NCBI GenBank assembly: GCA_030077755.1
Contig: JAQJZZ010000012.1
Span: 434,001 to 498,000, forward strand
Source: Filosporella fistucella
Lineage: Eukaryota; Ascomycota; Leotiomycetes; Helotiales
Length of the DNA stretch: 64,000 nucleotides
Direction: 5' to 3'
In this document: piece by piece, positions 10,634 to 22,516 of the stretch
Numbering within the stretch: position 1 is the stretch's first letter
Layout: the number at the start of each line of letters is the position of its first letter
Made by a program: the position numbers and the translations under genes
Notes under the pieces: model-generated
The model's input: the letters and a program-made list of their open reading frames with translations, nothing else
The model's database searches: none
Told to the model about the DNA's origin: nothing

Positions 10634-12470
10634 TTGCTGCGAGGAAGAAACAAGGCACGAAATATAGTAGTGGGATTTCATAGGGAATAGGTACCTTGGT
10701 CTCAATGACAAGAGCCTTCACAATATAGCAGTACAACGAATGAACATCTGTCTGGCAATATCCTAAGGTGTAGAGTGTATGAATTTGCAGAATTAGCATC
10801 AAGAAATCATGCTGCATCCCAGGCTTCCCGACCAAATCTCCTGGATGCGACACAAATTCTCCACCGACAGCCGTAGGTGAATCTGGGCGAACATTCTTCT
10901 GATACAACTATTAAACGTCATGCTTTTTTGAATACACTCTCAGCCGTGATCTCAGGAAATTGTGGTTCTCCATGATCTTTCGTAGCTGTGGAGTAGCAAG
11001 GAGGTTGTCCGTCGTTCGAGAAACCAAAGCAGGAGAGTAAGGTGCGTGTACCGGGGTCGTAGATTCTGTTTGTAGGATTAGGCACGGAGGTTTGGATTTT
11101 CAAAGAGCATTATTCAGTTTTCTCGATTCGACTGAATGTACGTACACCAGCGCCTGGAATTTATTGATATCGATCTCGCAATCACAGAGGAAGCATACTT
11201 CTCAAACAAATGTACGACTGTGCGTCACTTCAAGACAATCCACGTGACACGCAGAGATTAGACATGAATTCGGGATCCAGGTTTATGCATGACGGGCTAG
11301 AATGCCTCTTGGAGCTTCTTAAATCTCGATAGCCATCGCTGCTGAATTTAAGACTATAAATCTTGGATGTATATGAGCATTGAGAGAACCGGAGTGGTCC
11401 ACTGCTTAATATGAGCCTATCCAAATCTGAATTCTCAAGGTAGAGACTTCCAGCCCACTATCAAGACAAACCTACGTGCATTGGCGGTAATATTAGAAGA
11501 AACTAGAGTATGATTCCTTCCTGTAGAAAATTGAGTTTCATGCAAGAAGCACAATGCAAGGGTGGATGATGGTTTGGATTTCAGACTTGTACGCAAGTGC
11601 ACCACAAGATGTATTGCACTTCGGGAAGGTAAAAGATAAGGAATCAGAGCTAAAGATTCTAAGAAACTCATTAGCATCTGAGCTTCAAACTAAATTGCTC
11701 GTTATCAATCAGATTGCTTCAGGTCAATGCTCAGGTGACACCAAAGTGTGCACAATGATATCACTGGATACATCAAGTGGGCCTCGGGCAATCACGGGTC
11801 TAACCTCGAGAAAACCATCACAATGCCACATCACGAAAAGTGAAGATCTGAAAATAAGGTACATGAAGGCAAGGAATAAAACTCAAAATTCAAAAATCAT
11901 GCGAGTGACCTGCAAATCTCCCCCTGAATGCCAAGACGTCGGCATTTGAAATCTCGCTTGACACACAAGATGCAAGCCTCGGGCCACACGAGCCTCATTT
12001 TAGCTCCCCCTCCAACCAACGTCAGCAGAGATTTCACAAAGCTTTTCTCTAGATCCACCTTATTACCCTCACAAATCCACAAGAGCCGCAACCAACTCTG
12101 TCTGTTGCGTAATAGTCGTGCACCATGACCAACTTCAACCATCACGAACCAACAGTTATTTAACATAAGAGAACGTCAGAGACACCGTTGAATTGATATT
12201 CAATTGAAAGGGAATTCTTGCTTTAAGCCATGAGCAGAATCGCAGATTGCCAAGTGGCAATTGGAATATCTTCACTTTTAGAATTTGATCATAATGCTCT
12301 TGTCTAGACGAGTCACACTCTGCATTCTACTAAATCTTTATGGTCCACCATGAGGGTCTCCGGTCGAACTCGGGGCTGTTGACCCTGATCCCAACCACGG
12401 TTGAAGGCGGGCATGGCTCGGGTCTATGACGATCTTTTGTATATGTCTTCTCAGCATGACCTTATTCTTG
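10634..12470. other. 1.8-kb gene-poor interval
   Basis: No confident gene. A minus-strand frame at 10918-11103, with a Cys/Pro-rich stretch around TRTLLSCFGFSNDGQPPC, followed by another open frame at about 10780-10907, could be two exons or the remains of an unrecognised gene. I could not join them with an acceptable splice. The plus-strand open frame at 11554-11949 has poor coding character. Confidence 0.3.
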
Positions 12471-12533
12471 TTTATTTCTTCTTTTCCTTCTTTATCTCTT
12501 CCTCCATTCTCATCTCCAAAATCATCCCACAAT
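12471..12533 (+). promoter_or_regulatory. CT-rich leader tract of the amino-acid transporter
   Basis: About 60 bp of nearly pure pyrimidine on the plus strand end just before the ATG at 12544. Such tracts are common at transcription starts of well-expressed fungal genes; here it supports the start codon chosen. Confidence 0.45.
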
Positions 12534-12543
12534 CACCTCCACG

Positions 12544-14061
12544 ATGTCCGATCTCATCATCACCAGAGCTGAATCTGTACCAAGCAAAGATGTACACAAG
12601 GAGAAAGCACAATTTCCAGCTCAGGACTCTGAAATAAGCAGCGCAGAAGATGTCGGTGAGGTCAGGGACTTGACTGATATCGAGAAGCGTAAGGCAGCTG
12701 AAGCGGATGCACATTTTCATCGTCTGGGATGGAAACGTCTCACCGTCGTCTTGATCGTGGAAGCCATTGCTCTCGGCAGCTTGAGCATCCCGTCTGCGTT
12801 TGCATCCCTTGGAATGGTTGCCGGTGTTATTCTCTGTATTGGACTGGGAATGATCGCCATCTATACTTCTTACGTCGTCGGTCAGGTAAAGCTGAAGTTT
12901 CCACACATCTCTCATTATGCGGATGCGGGACAGATGCTCATGGGACGATTTGGATATGAATTGGTTGGAGCTATGTTTGCTTTGGAATTGATATTTTTGG
13001 TTGGATCGCACAGTTTGACGGGCGCAATCGCTTTCGGAAACATTACTGGAAACGCGACATGTTCAATTGTTTTCGGAGTTGTGTCTGCTATCATCCTTCT
13101 GCTACTCGCCATTCCACCTTCTTTCTCTGAAGTGGCTATTCTGGGATATATCGATTTTGTTTCCATCATCTGCGCGATCGGCATCACAATGATCGGCACT
13201 GGAATCAAGCAAGGACAGGCTGATGGAGGTATTTCCGCTGCGGTGTGGTCCGCGTGGCCAAAAGAGGGATTGACGTTCGTCGAAGCTTTCGTCGCACTTG
13301 GCAATATTGTTTTCGCCTACTCCTTTGCTGTCTGCCAGTTCTCTTTTATGGACGAAATGCATACGCCCAAAGATTTCGTCAAATCTATCTGGGCTCTTGG
13401 TGTCATCGAAATCATCATCTACACCGTCACCGGGGCACTCGTTTACGTCTTTGTTGGCGTTGACGTCAAGTCTCCCGCTCTTCTCTCCGCTGGACCTCTC
13501 CTATCCAAGGTCGCTTTCGGGGTCGCCCTCCCTGTCATCTTCATCTCAGGCTCAATCAACACTACTGTTGTCGCACGTTATATTCATGGTCGCGTGTACA
13601 AAGACTCCGTCACTCGATTCATCAACACTAAAATGGGTTGGATCACGTGGCTGGTCCTTATCGCCATCATCACTGTTATTGCATGGGTCATCGCAGAAGC
13701 CATTCCCTTCTTCTCTGATTTGTTGTCGATTTGCTCTTGTCTCTTCGTATCTGGTTTCACTTTCTATTTCCCTGCGTGGATGTGGTTCAAGCTTATCAAG
13801 GAAGGAAAGTGGTATAGCAAGAAGAATATTGGATTGGCTATTCTTAATGCTTGTGTTTTTGTAATTGGTATGGTCATTTTGGTCGGAGGTACCTACTCTG
13901 CTGTTCAGGATATTGTAAGTTCACCCTTGAGACGACACAAAATGCCAGTCATGTGATATTCTTGCCGTCTTGCAATGCTCAAGCTAATATTTCATTTTCA
14001 GATTAATCAATATGATTTGGGTACAGTCAGAGGAGCATTCACATGTTCCCCATTAGCTTAA
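12544..14061 (+). CDS. Neutral/aromatic amino-acid transporter (Mtr-type, AAAP family)
   Basis: Exon 1 is 12544..13914 and exon 2 is 14002..14061, with an 87-bp phase-0 intron (donor gtaagt, acceptor attttcag). Without splicing the frame ends with an implausible tail; with it, the protein is 476 residues ending TCSPLA. After a charged cytosolic N terminus of about 60 residues, LGWKRLTVVLIVEAIALGSLSIPSAF begins in pieces that match the first helices of the fungal Mtr/N-amino-acid transport system. About 11 hydrophobic helices follow. It should import neutral or aromatic amino acids through the plasma membrane. No lesion was found. Confidence 0.9.
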
Positions 14062-15138
14062 AGTCGCTGGGTTGTTTTCTGTAATTAACAAGTACAATAT
14101 CTTGACGTTGTATGAACAAGTACGAGGTCAGCGGGTTGGACGCAAAATAGCTTTAGCTAGGATTAATGCCGAGTGTCTCGCGATATACATTAATTTGTAG
14201 CCTAGATGACTTATGCTAGAGTTATATAACGGGTGAAGATTGTACGTTGTTCATTAGTTTGCCTTGCACGTTAACACCGAAACGGTCCCAATATCAGCAG
14301 GTACCTACATTGAGCACCTCGGAGACTTGTTAGTTAAGCTCAAAACCGCCCCGAATATACGCCATATGGAGCATCGCTACTCCTTCTTTGTGTTGCTTCA
14401 CTTTCTTACCTTTTGTATTTGTTTTTCGAGCTTCTCGGCGCTTGATTGATCTTCGCTGTCGTTTCTATCATATTCCCCCCTCGTATTCGTATGGCGTCCG
14501 AATTATTCGTATAGATCTGCCACGGAGCCAACCTTAAAAGCGGCTTGACACTTGGCACATTGTGAACAGAGGTTTTGCAGGTATTACAAGCAAATGAATG
14601 TTATTTTTCATTCTATATCTTTATCAAAATCAGACGAAGAGGAATGTAACATCTTTTGTCTTTTGGGAATTCCAACGCTAGTGACGAGGTTTTGAATTGG
14701 TGTTCTCAGTAACTGGAATTCACACAAACCATTTCTCTTAGAAAAGCTGAGCCGAACTCTAATTCGGCTGATGTAGAATTAAGGTTTGATTTTCAATGCA
14801 TATATCGGGAGGTGCAGCTGGCAGCCTGAGCTGGCTGATCGTGGTTGGGGCTTGGTACTCTTCAATGAGACAACTCACTAGCACTAACGAAAGTTTGACC
14901 ACAAAGATCTCTCCGGATCAAGTATGATATCTTACCCGTTGTTTCAACACCGCACGCCCATATAATGCTAATGCTTGTTATCAGTTAGATCCATTTGCAA
15001 TGGTTTATAACCCTTCTTGCTCCTAGATAGCTCGGAAGCTTCTATTTAATACTTTTCTCCTTTATCTTTCCCAGGTGTTGATGATGTTTGAGCTCACCCT
15101 TAGTTATGAATCTGAAGTAGACAATCCTACCCTGTTAG
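14062..15138. other. AT-rich intergenic region
   Basis: About 1.1 kb without an open frame of coding character. It contains the 3' flank of the transporter and whatever 5' exon or promoter the LtrA-like gene has. A short ATG frame at 15081 might be its first exon, but I could not verify the splice. Confidence 0.4.
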
Positions 15139-17075
15139 TCCTTCCTGTTGGCTTACTCTTCCCTCGTCGATCAAAACGTCAATCTAACAAATTCTAGCTC
15201 CCCCAAAGAACTAGAAGTTTACAAACTTGACCTCCTTCCTTGGATCAAATCACCTTTCAAGCATTCCACGTCCTCCGATCTGAATCTCGAGCTGCGACAT
15301 TCCTCCAATAATCTCGAACTTTCTTCGACCTGTTTTTCATCGCCAATCTCTCGACTTTCACTTCTACCCATTCCATTATCGATACTGCTACACTTGTGGC
15401 CTACATTGGGTTATTCGCTATTTTGTGGTTTACTTGGTTTCAAATTACACTCCACGATGTCAGATTTGGTATTGATTCTGTATACGAGAGAGCATGCAAG
15501 ATCTTTCAATTCATAATCTTTGTGGGATTCGCACTTGTGGGATCATCTTTCAATCCAGGTGGAAAAGAACATAATAACACAGTAGGTAGAATGTGCCTTC
15601 ATTTCCTGGGGGAATTAAATTCAGGTAACTCGACTGACCCTGTTTAGAACTTCCGAATCCTATGCTGGCTTCTTTTCATGAGTCGTCTCCTCTTCGCAAT
15701 CCAATATGGTATCGCACTATTCTACATTAAGAAGAAGACCAAAGCACTCACATGGCCTATCTCTCTCACTATTACATCACTTGTATTGATGGGAGGAGCT
15801 TTCTATTCCATGACTCCTGCATTTGCTCCATCTTCTGGAAACGGCCTGGGGATTTACTACGTCTGGTACGTTATTCTCGCTATCGAACTCACGATTATTA
15901 TTGGTCTCTCTTCGATTTGGCGCCAACTCAGCTTCAAGAATACACACTTGATGGAGAGGATGGGCCTGCTTACGCTCATCGTTATTGGTGAGGGTGCAAT
16001 TGGAGTCACGAAAACTGTTGGGAAGCTGATGGGGAAGTCTGGAGCAACGGTGGAAGGGTGTGCTTTGGTCATCTGTATTGTTCTTATTATGGTACGCAAC
16101 TTGCCAAGATGCTACTGTCAGCTTTTTTGCTGTAATCAAAACTAATTTCCCGCAAAGATATTTCTCTGGATGTTCTACTTCGACAACCACCCTCATCACC
16201 ACTACGGTACAGTGCGCCAACAACTTTGGGCAGGCCTCCATTTTCCTCTCCATGTTGGTCTCGTCGGCGTTCTCGAAGGGTCTCAACAGATCGCTATCGG
16301 TCGACATATCTTCAAAAGTTTTATGACTGTGGAATCAGCCATCCACGATTTCTGCGTAGTACAAAATCTTGATGGACTCGCATTATCTAACGCTTTGACG
16401 GCCGTGGTCAAAAATCTCAAACTAGAAGACAAGCTCGAGAGTAAAGACCAAGCGGCTCTCGTATTCCAAGAAATCTACGAGCTCACCAACACCAGTGGCA
16501 TCTGCTCAGCAGCAAACACAACGAATCTACCTGCACGCTCCATGATCCCAGCTTCATTCAACGAAGTCATGGTAGACGTATTCGGCGCCCTCTTCCAAGC
16601 CACCGGAATAAATCTTCCTAAAGGCATCGATCCCTCGGAACTCGCAAGATCAACATTTTTCACTGTGTATATCTACTACTGGGCTTCACTGAGTCTCACC
16701 ATGTTCTCTTTCGCAGCTCTCTTCTGGCTGACGAAGCATAAAGAACAGCGAGCAGCGCTCTTTGAGAAAGTTGCTCTGTATGGACGAATTATCGCAGCTG
16801 TTATTGCAGTGATATTCATTGCGGCTGTAGCATCAGAAACATTTCTTTACCATTATATCAGAAGTCCAGCGATATTGCCGACGGTGGCTTCCTTACTATT
16901 TGTAGTGATATGTAGCGACAGAGTTGGAAGACAAATTTGTGTGAGGAAGTTGAGAAGAGAAGGAGGCTTTGCTGAGAACAATGGTTCTTTGTCTCCAGAA
17001 AGTCAAGGTTCAAAGGCCAGACATGGATCGCATGCTGGATATATACGGACGCCTTCTGTTGGAAGTCGGACCTAG
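15139..17075 (+). pseudogene. LtrA-family membrane protein with a one-base frameshift
   Basis: Most of a low-temperature-requirement-A (LtrA) type polytopic protein is present. Exons run to 15581, 15648..16091 and 16158..17075, with introns at 15582..15647 and 16092..16157, both phase 0. Blocks such as WFTWFQITLHDVRFG, LTLIVIGEGAIGVTKT and WMFYFDNHPH-like residues fit fungal LtrA proteins. Near the N terminus the frame reading NNLEL must shift by one base to continue as FDLFFIANLSTF. Position 15320-15322 has three Ts where the family pattern needs four. I found no GT/AG pair to bypass it. Either the gene is recently dead or the assembly lost a T. The start codon is unresolved; a likely acceptor (cctgttag) ends at 15138. 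Confidence 0.75.
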
Positions 17076-17269
17076 ACTACAGAATATTTTGGATTCGAAT
17101 GGATATCGCGCTAACTCCAAAGGTCTGCTTGGTGTATTTTGAAATTCTATAGTACCACGAGAATCAAATAAATCTCAGCACGGGGAAAAAAAAAAAGTCA
17201 TTTTCATATCATGAGGCAAAAACTTACCATTCGCCCAAAAATCTCCACCGGATTCCTTGCAATTAAATC

Positions 17270-17497
17270 TTATCTCCCCTTCAACATCCTAACAATCTTC
17301 CTCACCGCGCTCTTCCACAACATACGTCCCTTACTCCTACAAGCCTCACACCGTCTCTCCAATTTTTGTTCCTCATGAGTAACATTTTTACAATCAGTTA
17401 AAATCTCGTTCTGTAACGCATTGTGATGCGTATCGCAGTTTGCGACGTGCACGTGCACGTGGTGGCAGGTGTAGAGGGTGGTGGTGTAGATACACAT
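17270..17497 (-). CDS. Small Cys/His-rich conserved hypothetical protein
   Basis: This is a 75-residue frame on the minus strand with an ATG at 17495-17497. The start MCIYTTTLYTCHHVHVHV and a later CEAC pair resemble a widespread group of tiny fungal proteins that begin M-C-x-[YH]-x-x-x-[LY]-Y-x-C-[GH]-H and may bind zinc. The C terminus is strongly basic. The function is unknown. The length is close to that of other such proteins as I remember them. A donor-like GGTAAG downstream leaves open a further exon. Confidence 0.5.
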   Translation of the reverse strand: MCIYTTTLYTCHHVHVHVANCDTHHNALQNEILTDCKNVTHEEQKLERRCEACRSKGRMLWKSAVRKIVRMLKGR

Positions 17498-18196
17498 GGT
17501 TAGGGATGTGTCTATACTTTTGGTTGTGGGTGTTGGACGATGGGGAATGGTGGAGAAGAGAAGGGGAGGAAGGAAGTGGTAGTGGAGGTTTTATAGTTGG
17601 AGGTTGAGGATAGTTGATGGGAGCGGTGGAAGGAAATAGTCTTCCCCGGTTCTGGGTGCTAGAGAGAACAGGTGAAGAGAGACGTAGAAGGGCAGTCCTC
17701 ATAAGTATAAGAACATTTTGTGACAGTATACCGCCCTTTAAGGCTGAGATACACTTTGTCCAAACAATGCTTTCAACTCAAAGCAAGGTGTTTTCAATAA
17801 TCCAAAACCTTTATTGATATTCACAATGCATTGTTCGGAATCTCAAAGATGAAGGACTTTCTTTGATGCATGGACTTTGCGTTGTCTAAAGGAAGGCTTG
17901 AATGCTTTGTGCTCTGTTTGGGGAACTTTCCCACTAGACACTACTCGAACCGTTACGGAGAATAGGTGCTGACTAAGTCTTTTCACACCCTTTTGGGACA
18001 ACTTCATCCAATTGAGTTGATGGGGTTAGCGCAGTCTAGAATTCAGCAGGTCAATGATCTCGAAAAATGTTCCATGGAATCAATCCTTAAAGTTTGCGGA
18101 TGTTCGATCAAGGATGAAAATGTAACAAGTACTGCAACTTGCAGTCAGGAAGCGAAAACAAATTTCATACACTTCACCTCAGCAGAGCATAAACAA
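17498..18196. other. Intergenic region between two minus-strand genes
   Basis: The left part is G-rich promoter sequence of the small Cys/His protein. The right part is the 3' flank of the mannosyltransferase. The open frame at 17966-18310 on the plus strand overlaps the end of the mannosyltransferase and has no family features. Confidence 0.45.
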
Positions 18197-19654
18197 TCAT
18201 CTTTCAACTCTCTCATATTCCCTCTCAAACATATTTCTAAAACATCCCTTTGTCTGCTTACAAACCCCCGTACTACTCTTATTTCCATCTCCCCAAGCCT
18301 TGAACTCTAGATTAGACCCGCAAGCCATCTCGACCATGTATCCCCACACTACCATCTCAATATCCTCTCCAAACAATTCCATAGAATTGTTTCTTGTTCC
18401 CCACTGGCGAATCTCCCGGACGTTTTCGAGAGCATTGAGTTTAGGTGGCCAGGAGGCGTGAATAAAGAGGGGTGGCGTGAAAGTGGTATTTTTGCTTGAT
18501 GTGACAGGACGAGGATCGAATTGTAATACTGCAGCGCCTTTTGCGCGTTCTCCTAGCGGACGTGGTGGGGTAGACACGGTATGAAAGTTCGCGCGAAGTG
18601 CGAGTGCAGCTGTGGAGAATGTATCTTTATCGCCTTCACCTGGGCCACCTTGGGTAATCAGATCGTAATAGTGTGATCCATATGCGTTGTAGTATGCAGC
18701 CAACATCAAAGTCTTCGCATGATGGGGCTTTGAGACGAGGATCTGACCAGATTCGATTGTTGATCTGTTTTGAAGGAGAGAGATAGGTATCCCAGTGATT
18801 GTATTAAAGTAGGGAGATACAGTTGGTGTCCAGTAGTCATTCCAGAGAACGAGATGGCTGCTGGTGAATGGGTCTGAGGTGAACAGCGGTTCTGGATCTT
18901 GAACGGGAAAATTATCAGCGTCGAGGAAGAGGAGAGATTCGAAGGACGAGAAGAGCATTGCGAAGATCTTGAGCTGATAGTGAGAAAATACGAATTGATG
19001 CTTCGAGCTTTCGAGGAATTTTGTGAGGACAATACACCTCGCATTCAGTGCTGGAAACACGGCCTCGCAAATTTGAGCCTCGTATTCGTCTTCCGTCGCA
19101 AGAAATACTTCAACGGGAAGAGCTGACCCAGTTCGGCGAAGCATGAGCAAACTGACAAGGAGAACAGGGAAGTATTTCCCTCCTGCCGAAGTCACAATGC
19201 CCGTGGTTCCTACTACAAAATCTAGCTTTGGGGTGTCAAACTCGATGAGGTCGACAAAAAGATCGTGCGAACGACGCATCGAATCGACATCTTCTCCAGA
19301 CATATCGATAAGATTCAGGGGGTCCTTCGTCCTCCAAGAGGAGTATCCAGATGCAAAACCAGCATGCGCTTTGCCGTTCAAGTGCGGCGGAGGACATTTT
19401 GGCGCAGCGGCCACAAGCAAAGGAGCAAATACATGCCAAAATTTGGATGATGGCCGATGCCACTGGAATTGAATCGTTGGCGAACTAAACTCTGGTAACT
19501 TGATGTTGCCATGAAGAAAGTAATAGTAATTACACGCAAGAATAACGAATACAAAAGAAGGGAAAATCAACAATTTTTTGCGATTGCATAGGACATTGCG
19601 GGGTATAAACTTCATGCCGACAATTTTTTGCTTGTGAACAATGTAGGTTTGCAT
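18197..19654 (-). CDS. Mnn2/Mnn1-type mannosyltransferase (GT71-like), Golgi type II membrane protein
   Basis: An intronless 485-residue frame. ATG at 19652-19654; a second Met at residue 14 (MKFIPRN) is an equally likely start because the membrane anchor begins at about residue 27. One hydrophobic segment (about 28-48) with positive residues before it gives a type II Golgi topology. The catalytic part has VVGTTGIVTSAGGKYFPVLL, the segment LPVEVFLATEDE, and LLFLDADNFPVQDPEPLF, whose D-A-D is the metal/nucleotide-sugar DxD motif; ESGQILVSK and GDKDTF follow, all in family order. It should extend N-glycan or cell-wall mannan using GDP-mannose. Alpha-1,2 versus alpha-1,3 linkage cannot be decided. 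Confidence 0.88.
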   Translation of the reverse strand: MQTYIVHKQKIVGMKFIPRNVLCNRKKLLIFPSFVFVILACNYYYFLHGNIKLPEFSSPTIQFQWHRPSSKFWHVFAPLLVAAAPKCPPPHLNGKAHAGFASGYSSWRTKDPLNLIDMSGEDVDSMRRSHDLFVDLIEFDTPKLDFVVGTTGIVTSAGGKYFPVLLVSLLMLRRTGSALPVEVFLATEDEYEAQICEAVFPALNARCIVLTKFLESSKHQFVFSHYQLKIFAMLFSSFESLLFLDADNFPVQDPEPLFTSDPFTSSHLVLWNDYWTPTVSPYFNTITGIPISLLQNRSTIESGQILVSKPHHAKTLMLAAYYNAYGSHYYDLITQGGPGEGDKDTFSTAALALRANFHTVSTPPRPLGERAKGAAVLQFDPRPVTSSKNTTFTPPLFIHASWPPKLNALENVREIRQWGTRNNSMELFGEDIEMVVWGYMVEMACGSNLEFKAWGDGNKSSTGVCKQTKGCFRNMFEREYERVER

Positions 19655-19956
19655 ACCTTAGGAAATATATATGAAATAAAGCGTACAACGGAATGAAAAA
19701 GTGAAATTGAATTCCACGTGTATTCGTGGCTTGACGAGAAAATGGGGAGACAGTGATGGGGTACACGCGTCTTCGTGCGCGTTGAGGGTGGTGGAACTTC
19801 GGCTCCACCATCACAAATTTAGAGTTTGATCCTGTCCACATGAATCAACGTCTATAAATATCGTACATTTTGGACATCATATATCACGAGAATATCAACA
19901 GATAGGGGGGGTCCTAAAGGCGACGACCAGACCTGATACCCAAGGCAGTCCAATAT
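19655..19956. other. Promoter of the mannosyltransferase / 3' flank of the oxygenase
   Basis: AT-rich, with no gene seen. A G-run (about 19904-19911) lies near the 3' end of the oxygenase gene. Confidence 0.45.
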
Positions 19957-20980
19957 TTATTGGGGGATTTTCTTGCCGGCGTCGAAGCTCTTTACCAGCT
20001 TCCTCTTAATGTGATCTTCTGCCGTCTCTTCACTGCCATCGCTACTACCATCTAGTGGTGACAGCTTCATTTCCAGATTTCCATGATAAAAGTAGGGTAC
20101 CGTGTATCGATCTGTAGTACAGATGTTTATGACTCGGTGGAGTGGACTTCTGTACTCCCCTTTCGTCCATTTTTGCAACAGGTCTCCCACATTTACCACA
20201 AGGACGTCTTCCGTAGCAGGAAGCGATAACCAAGTATCAGAGGCCAGATCTAAGACTTGCAAGCCAGGGTGATTTGGTTGCTGTAAAAGGATGGTCAGGG
20301 TTCCAAAATCGGTATGCGCTCCAGCTATCACAATCAGCTCAGGGTCTTCAGTCTAATCTAAAAGACCTACCTCCAACAGAAGGGTCCTCGTTGATTTTGG
20401 GGGGAGTAGGAGGATAGTGCAGTAACTTGACATTTGCAGCCGGGTTTTTCATGAGTTCGTCAAATGCTCTACTGCCGTAGGATAGGCCAGCTGCCATGAT
20501 TCGCAACAATGTCTCATGTAACTTGAGGACTTTGGCGTGATATTCAGTAACTGGATTCTTGAATTCCTCATCACTCAAAGTAGCAGGCCAAAAGTTTGGT
20601 CCTATCAAAAACCTCCCAGCTCGAGGATCCCCTGGTGAAACTTCAACACCAACATAAAAGCCTTCCTTCGTGTCTGGTTTCTGGTCGAGTATCTGCCCTC
20701 CGATAGCCTCATATCCACGTTTGCTCATCCCCAGACTTTTGCTTATCGCCATGGCTTGCTTCTCCTCAAGGGGGAGCTCAAATAGCCGCTCAGCAGCGAG
20801 GAGGATTTCTCTTTGGAGAGAGAGTGAAATGCCATGACCAATGAGTTGGAAGTACCCATGATTCCTACATGCTGAGCTGATATCGGCGATGACTTTGGCT
20901 CGGGATTCTGGTGATGAAGTGGTAGAGAGAAATGCCGACATATCGATGAATGGAAGATAGCCATGATGGGATGCCCCCAT
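19957..20980 (-). CDS. 2-oxoglutarate/Fe(II) oxygenase (isopenicillin-N-synthase-like fold)
   Basis: Two exons, 20371..20980 and 19957..20324, are joined over a 46-bp phase-1 intron (donor gtaggt, acceptor gatag). The splice creates SVGAGAHTDFGTLTILLQQ, the family's central motif. The product is 325 residues. An N-terminal DIOX_N-like part (LPFIDMSAF, HGYFQLIGHGI) is followed by the double-stranded beta-helix core. The iron ligands are H207 and D209 (HTD) and H266 (SPLHRV). The 2-oxoglutarate-binding arginine is probably R276 in RYTVPYF, where the usual Ser of RxS is Val. The substrate is unknown; close relatives act on small molecules in secondary metabolism or in thymine/hormone-like oxidation. 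Confidence 0.88.
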
Positions 20981-21768
20981 AGTTGTACACTTTCCAATAG
21001 ACTGATATTACGCCTTGATTAAGAGGCAGATAGAGCGAAGGATGTCAGATTGTTATTGAGAAACTTGGCTCCTTATCTCGACCTTTCATGCCAAGGTCAT
21101 TGGTGGGGGATTCATAATCCTCTGACTAAGCCATTGGTCCTTGCGACACTGTGAACTGAATTAGGGACGAAAGGTCACGAACAAGCAGCCACCTCATATT
21201 ATATAGATTTTTCTTGGAACATTGAGAAGCAGAATTATGCCGACTCCGTAACAAGAGCTTACTTCGCCCATCTGCTTTTGAGCAAATCTGCAGAAATTTG
21301 TTCTCTTCGAACCAAATCGTGATAATTGAGCACTTGGGACAAGTCAAAGTATACTGTTACACCTTGTGTAACATCCATTTAAAATCAAGGAACATGGTAG
21401 TGGTGTCTTAGATTAATATTATCAGATCAACTTTGAGCAAATAATCCAGCGGTTTAGTCTTGACCCCTGCAAAAATTCCAGATTAGATGGAGAAAATCAT
21501 CGCCAAAATAATACAAGATACAATTCGACCTTGCGTGTACCAGTCCATATGCCAATGAATCGTATTTGCGAGAACAGCTCATGTCCCTACAATCGACCTA
21601 CCACTCTCGTCCGCATGTGTCTGTCGAAGACTTGCCATCATGCGAATGTTTGTCCTGCACAATAATTCAGTATAAAATAATGGCCCAGCGATTCTGCTCC
21701 AGTCGCTTTTGGGGTAGTGCAACCGCAAACCTGTGTCTTCGCGGTGCTGGAATCCTCTCCGCCAACAA
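20981..21768. other. Intergenic region between two minus-strand genes
   Basis: About 790 bp with no convincing gene. The part near 21360-21560 is AT-rich. The open frames at 21566-21868 (plus) and 21579-21854 (minus) are mostly shadows of the glutathione-transferase 3' end. Confidence 0.45.
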
Positions 21769-22516
21769 TTACCACGACGCCAAATTATACGTTGTGCCCT
21801 TCTCCAAGCCTCTCTTCCAAGCTGGTCTCTCTTGTATTCTCTGTCGCCAGGCATGTATTTTCGGATAGTCCTTCTCGACGTTGATATACCCTCTTCCTGT
21901 CATCATGTCTAAAGGCCAACTGAGCATAACATCACACCTGCCCAACTGCTTCCCATTGAACCATTCTGAATCGGACAATTCGCCCTCAAGATACGTCATG
22001 TTCTTCTTGAACTCTGCGTTTGAGAAGAATTTGTCGTAGGAGCTCTTGATTTTGTTCATTATAAATTTGAATGGCCACGGAGTATGTTTCGCTGCAAGAT
22101 CGAACAGCAATTCGATGCTCATTATAGGACTCAGACTCGCTCCAGCAAATGAGCACAATGTTTCATCGCGAATCCAATCCTCAGTCGAGAATCTGCCAGC
22201 GGTATCGTATGTCTTTAGGAGGTAAGTTGCGATGGTGATGCTTTCGATGAGGACTCTGCCGTCTGTGGTGACAAGTGTTGGAGATCTGCCCAGCGGATGG
22301 ATCTGCGCGAGTTCGGGAGGAGCTCGTTGATTCTTGTCGCGTGTGTAGTTCTTGAGGTTATACTCGATCTCGAGCTCCTCGAGGAGCCATAGGATTCGTT
22401 GAGATTGAGAGTCCTGCAGACATTAGAACTGACTTCGTCCTTGTGGGGAATACTGTAGGTACCCCGAGATGGTGCAGAGTGGGCACGCCTGAGTTCTCTG
22501 TAGAATTTGAAGCCAT
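21769..22516 (-). CDS. Glutathione S-transferase-like protein
   Basis: Exon 1 is 22463..22516 (18 codons) and exon 2 is 21769..22413, with a 49-bp phase-0 intron (donor gtacct, acceptor ctgcag). Splicing joins LHHLG to DSQSQRILWLLEEL, the family's first beta-alpha unit. The product is 232 residues. The thioredoxin-like half continues with HPLGRSPTL (the cis-Pro is P63) and GRVLIESITIATYL, whose Glu75-Ser76 pair binds the gamma-glutamyl part of glutathione. The helical C-terminal half ends near residue 225. It should conjugate or reduce electrophiles in the cytosol. Ser20/Ser22 are candidates for the activating residue. The 18-codon first exon is easily missed by annotation. Confidence 0.88.

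Noticed and set aside
11554..11949. 131-codon plus-strand open frame as a gene
   Set aside because: No family resemblance, no leader or splice context, composition typical of non-coding sequence.
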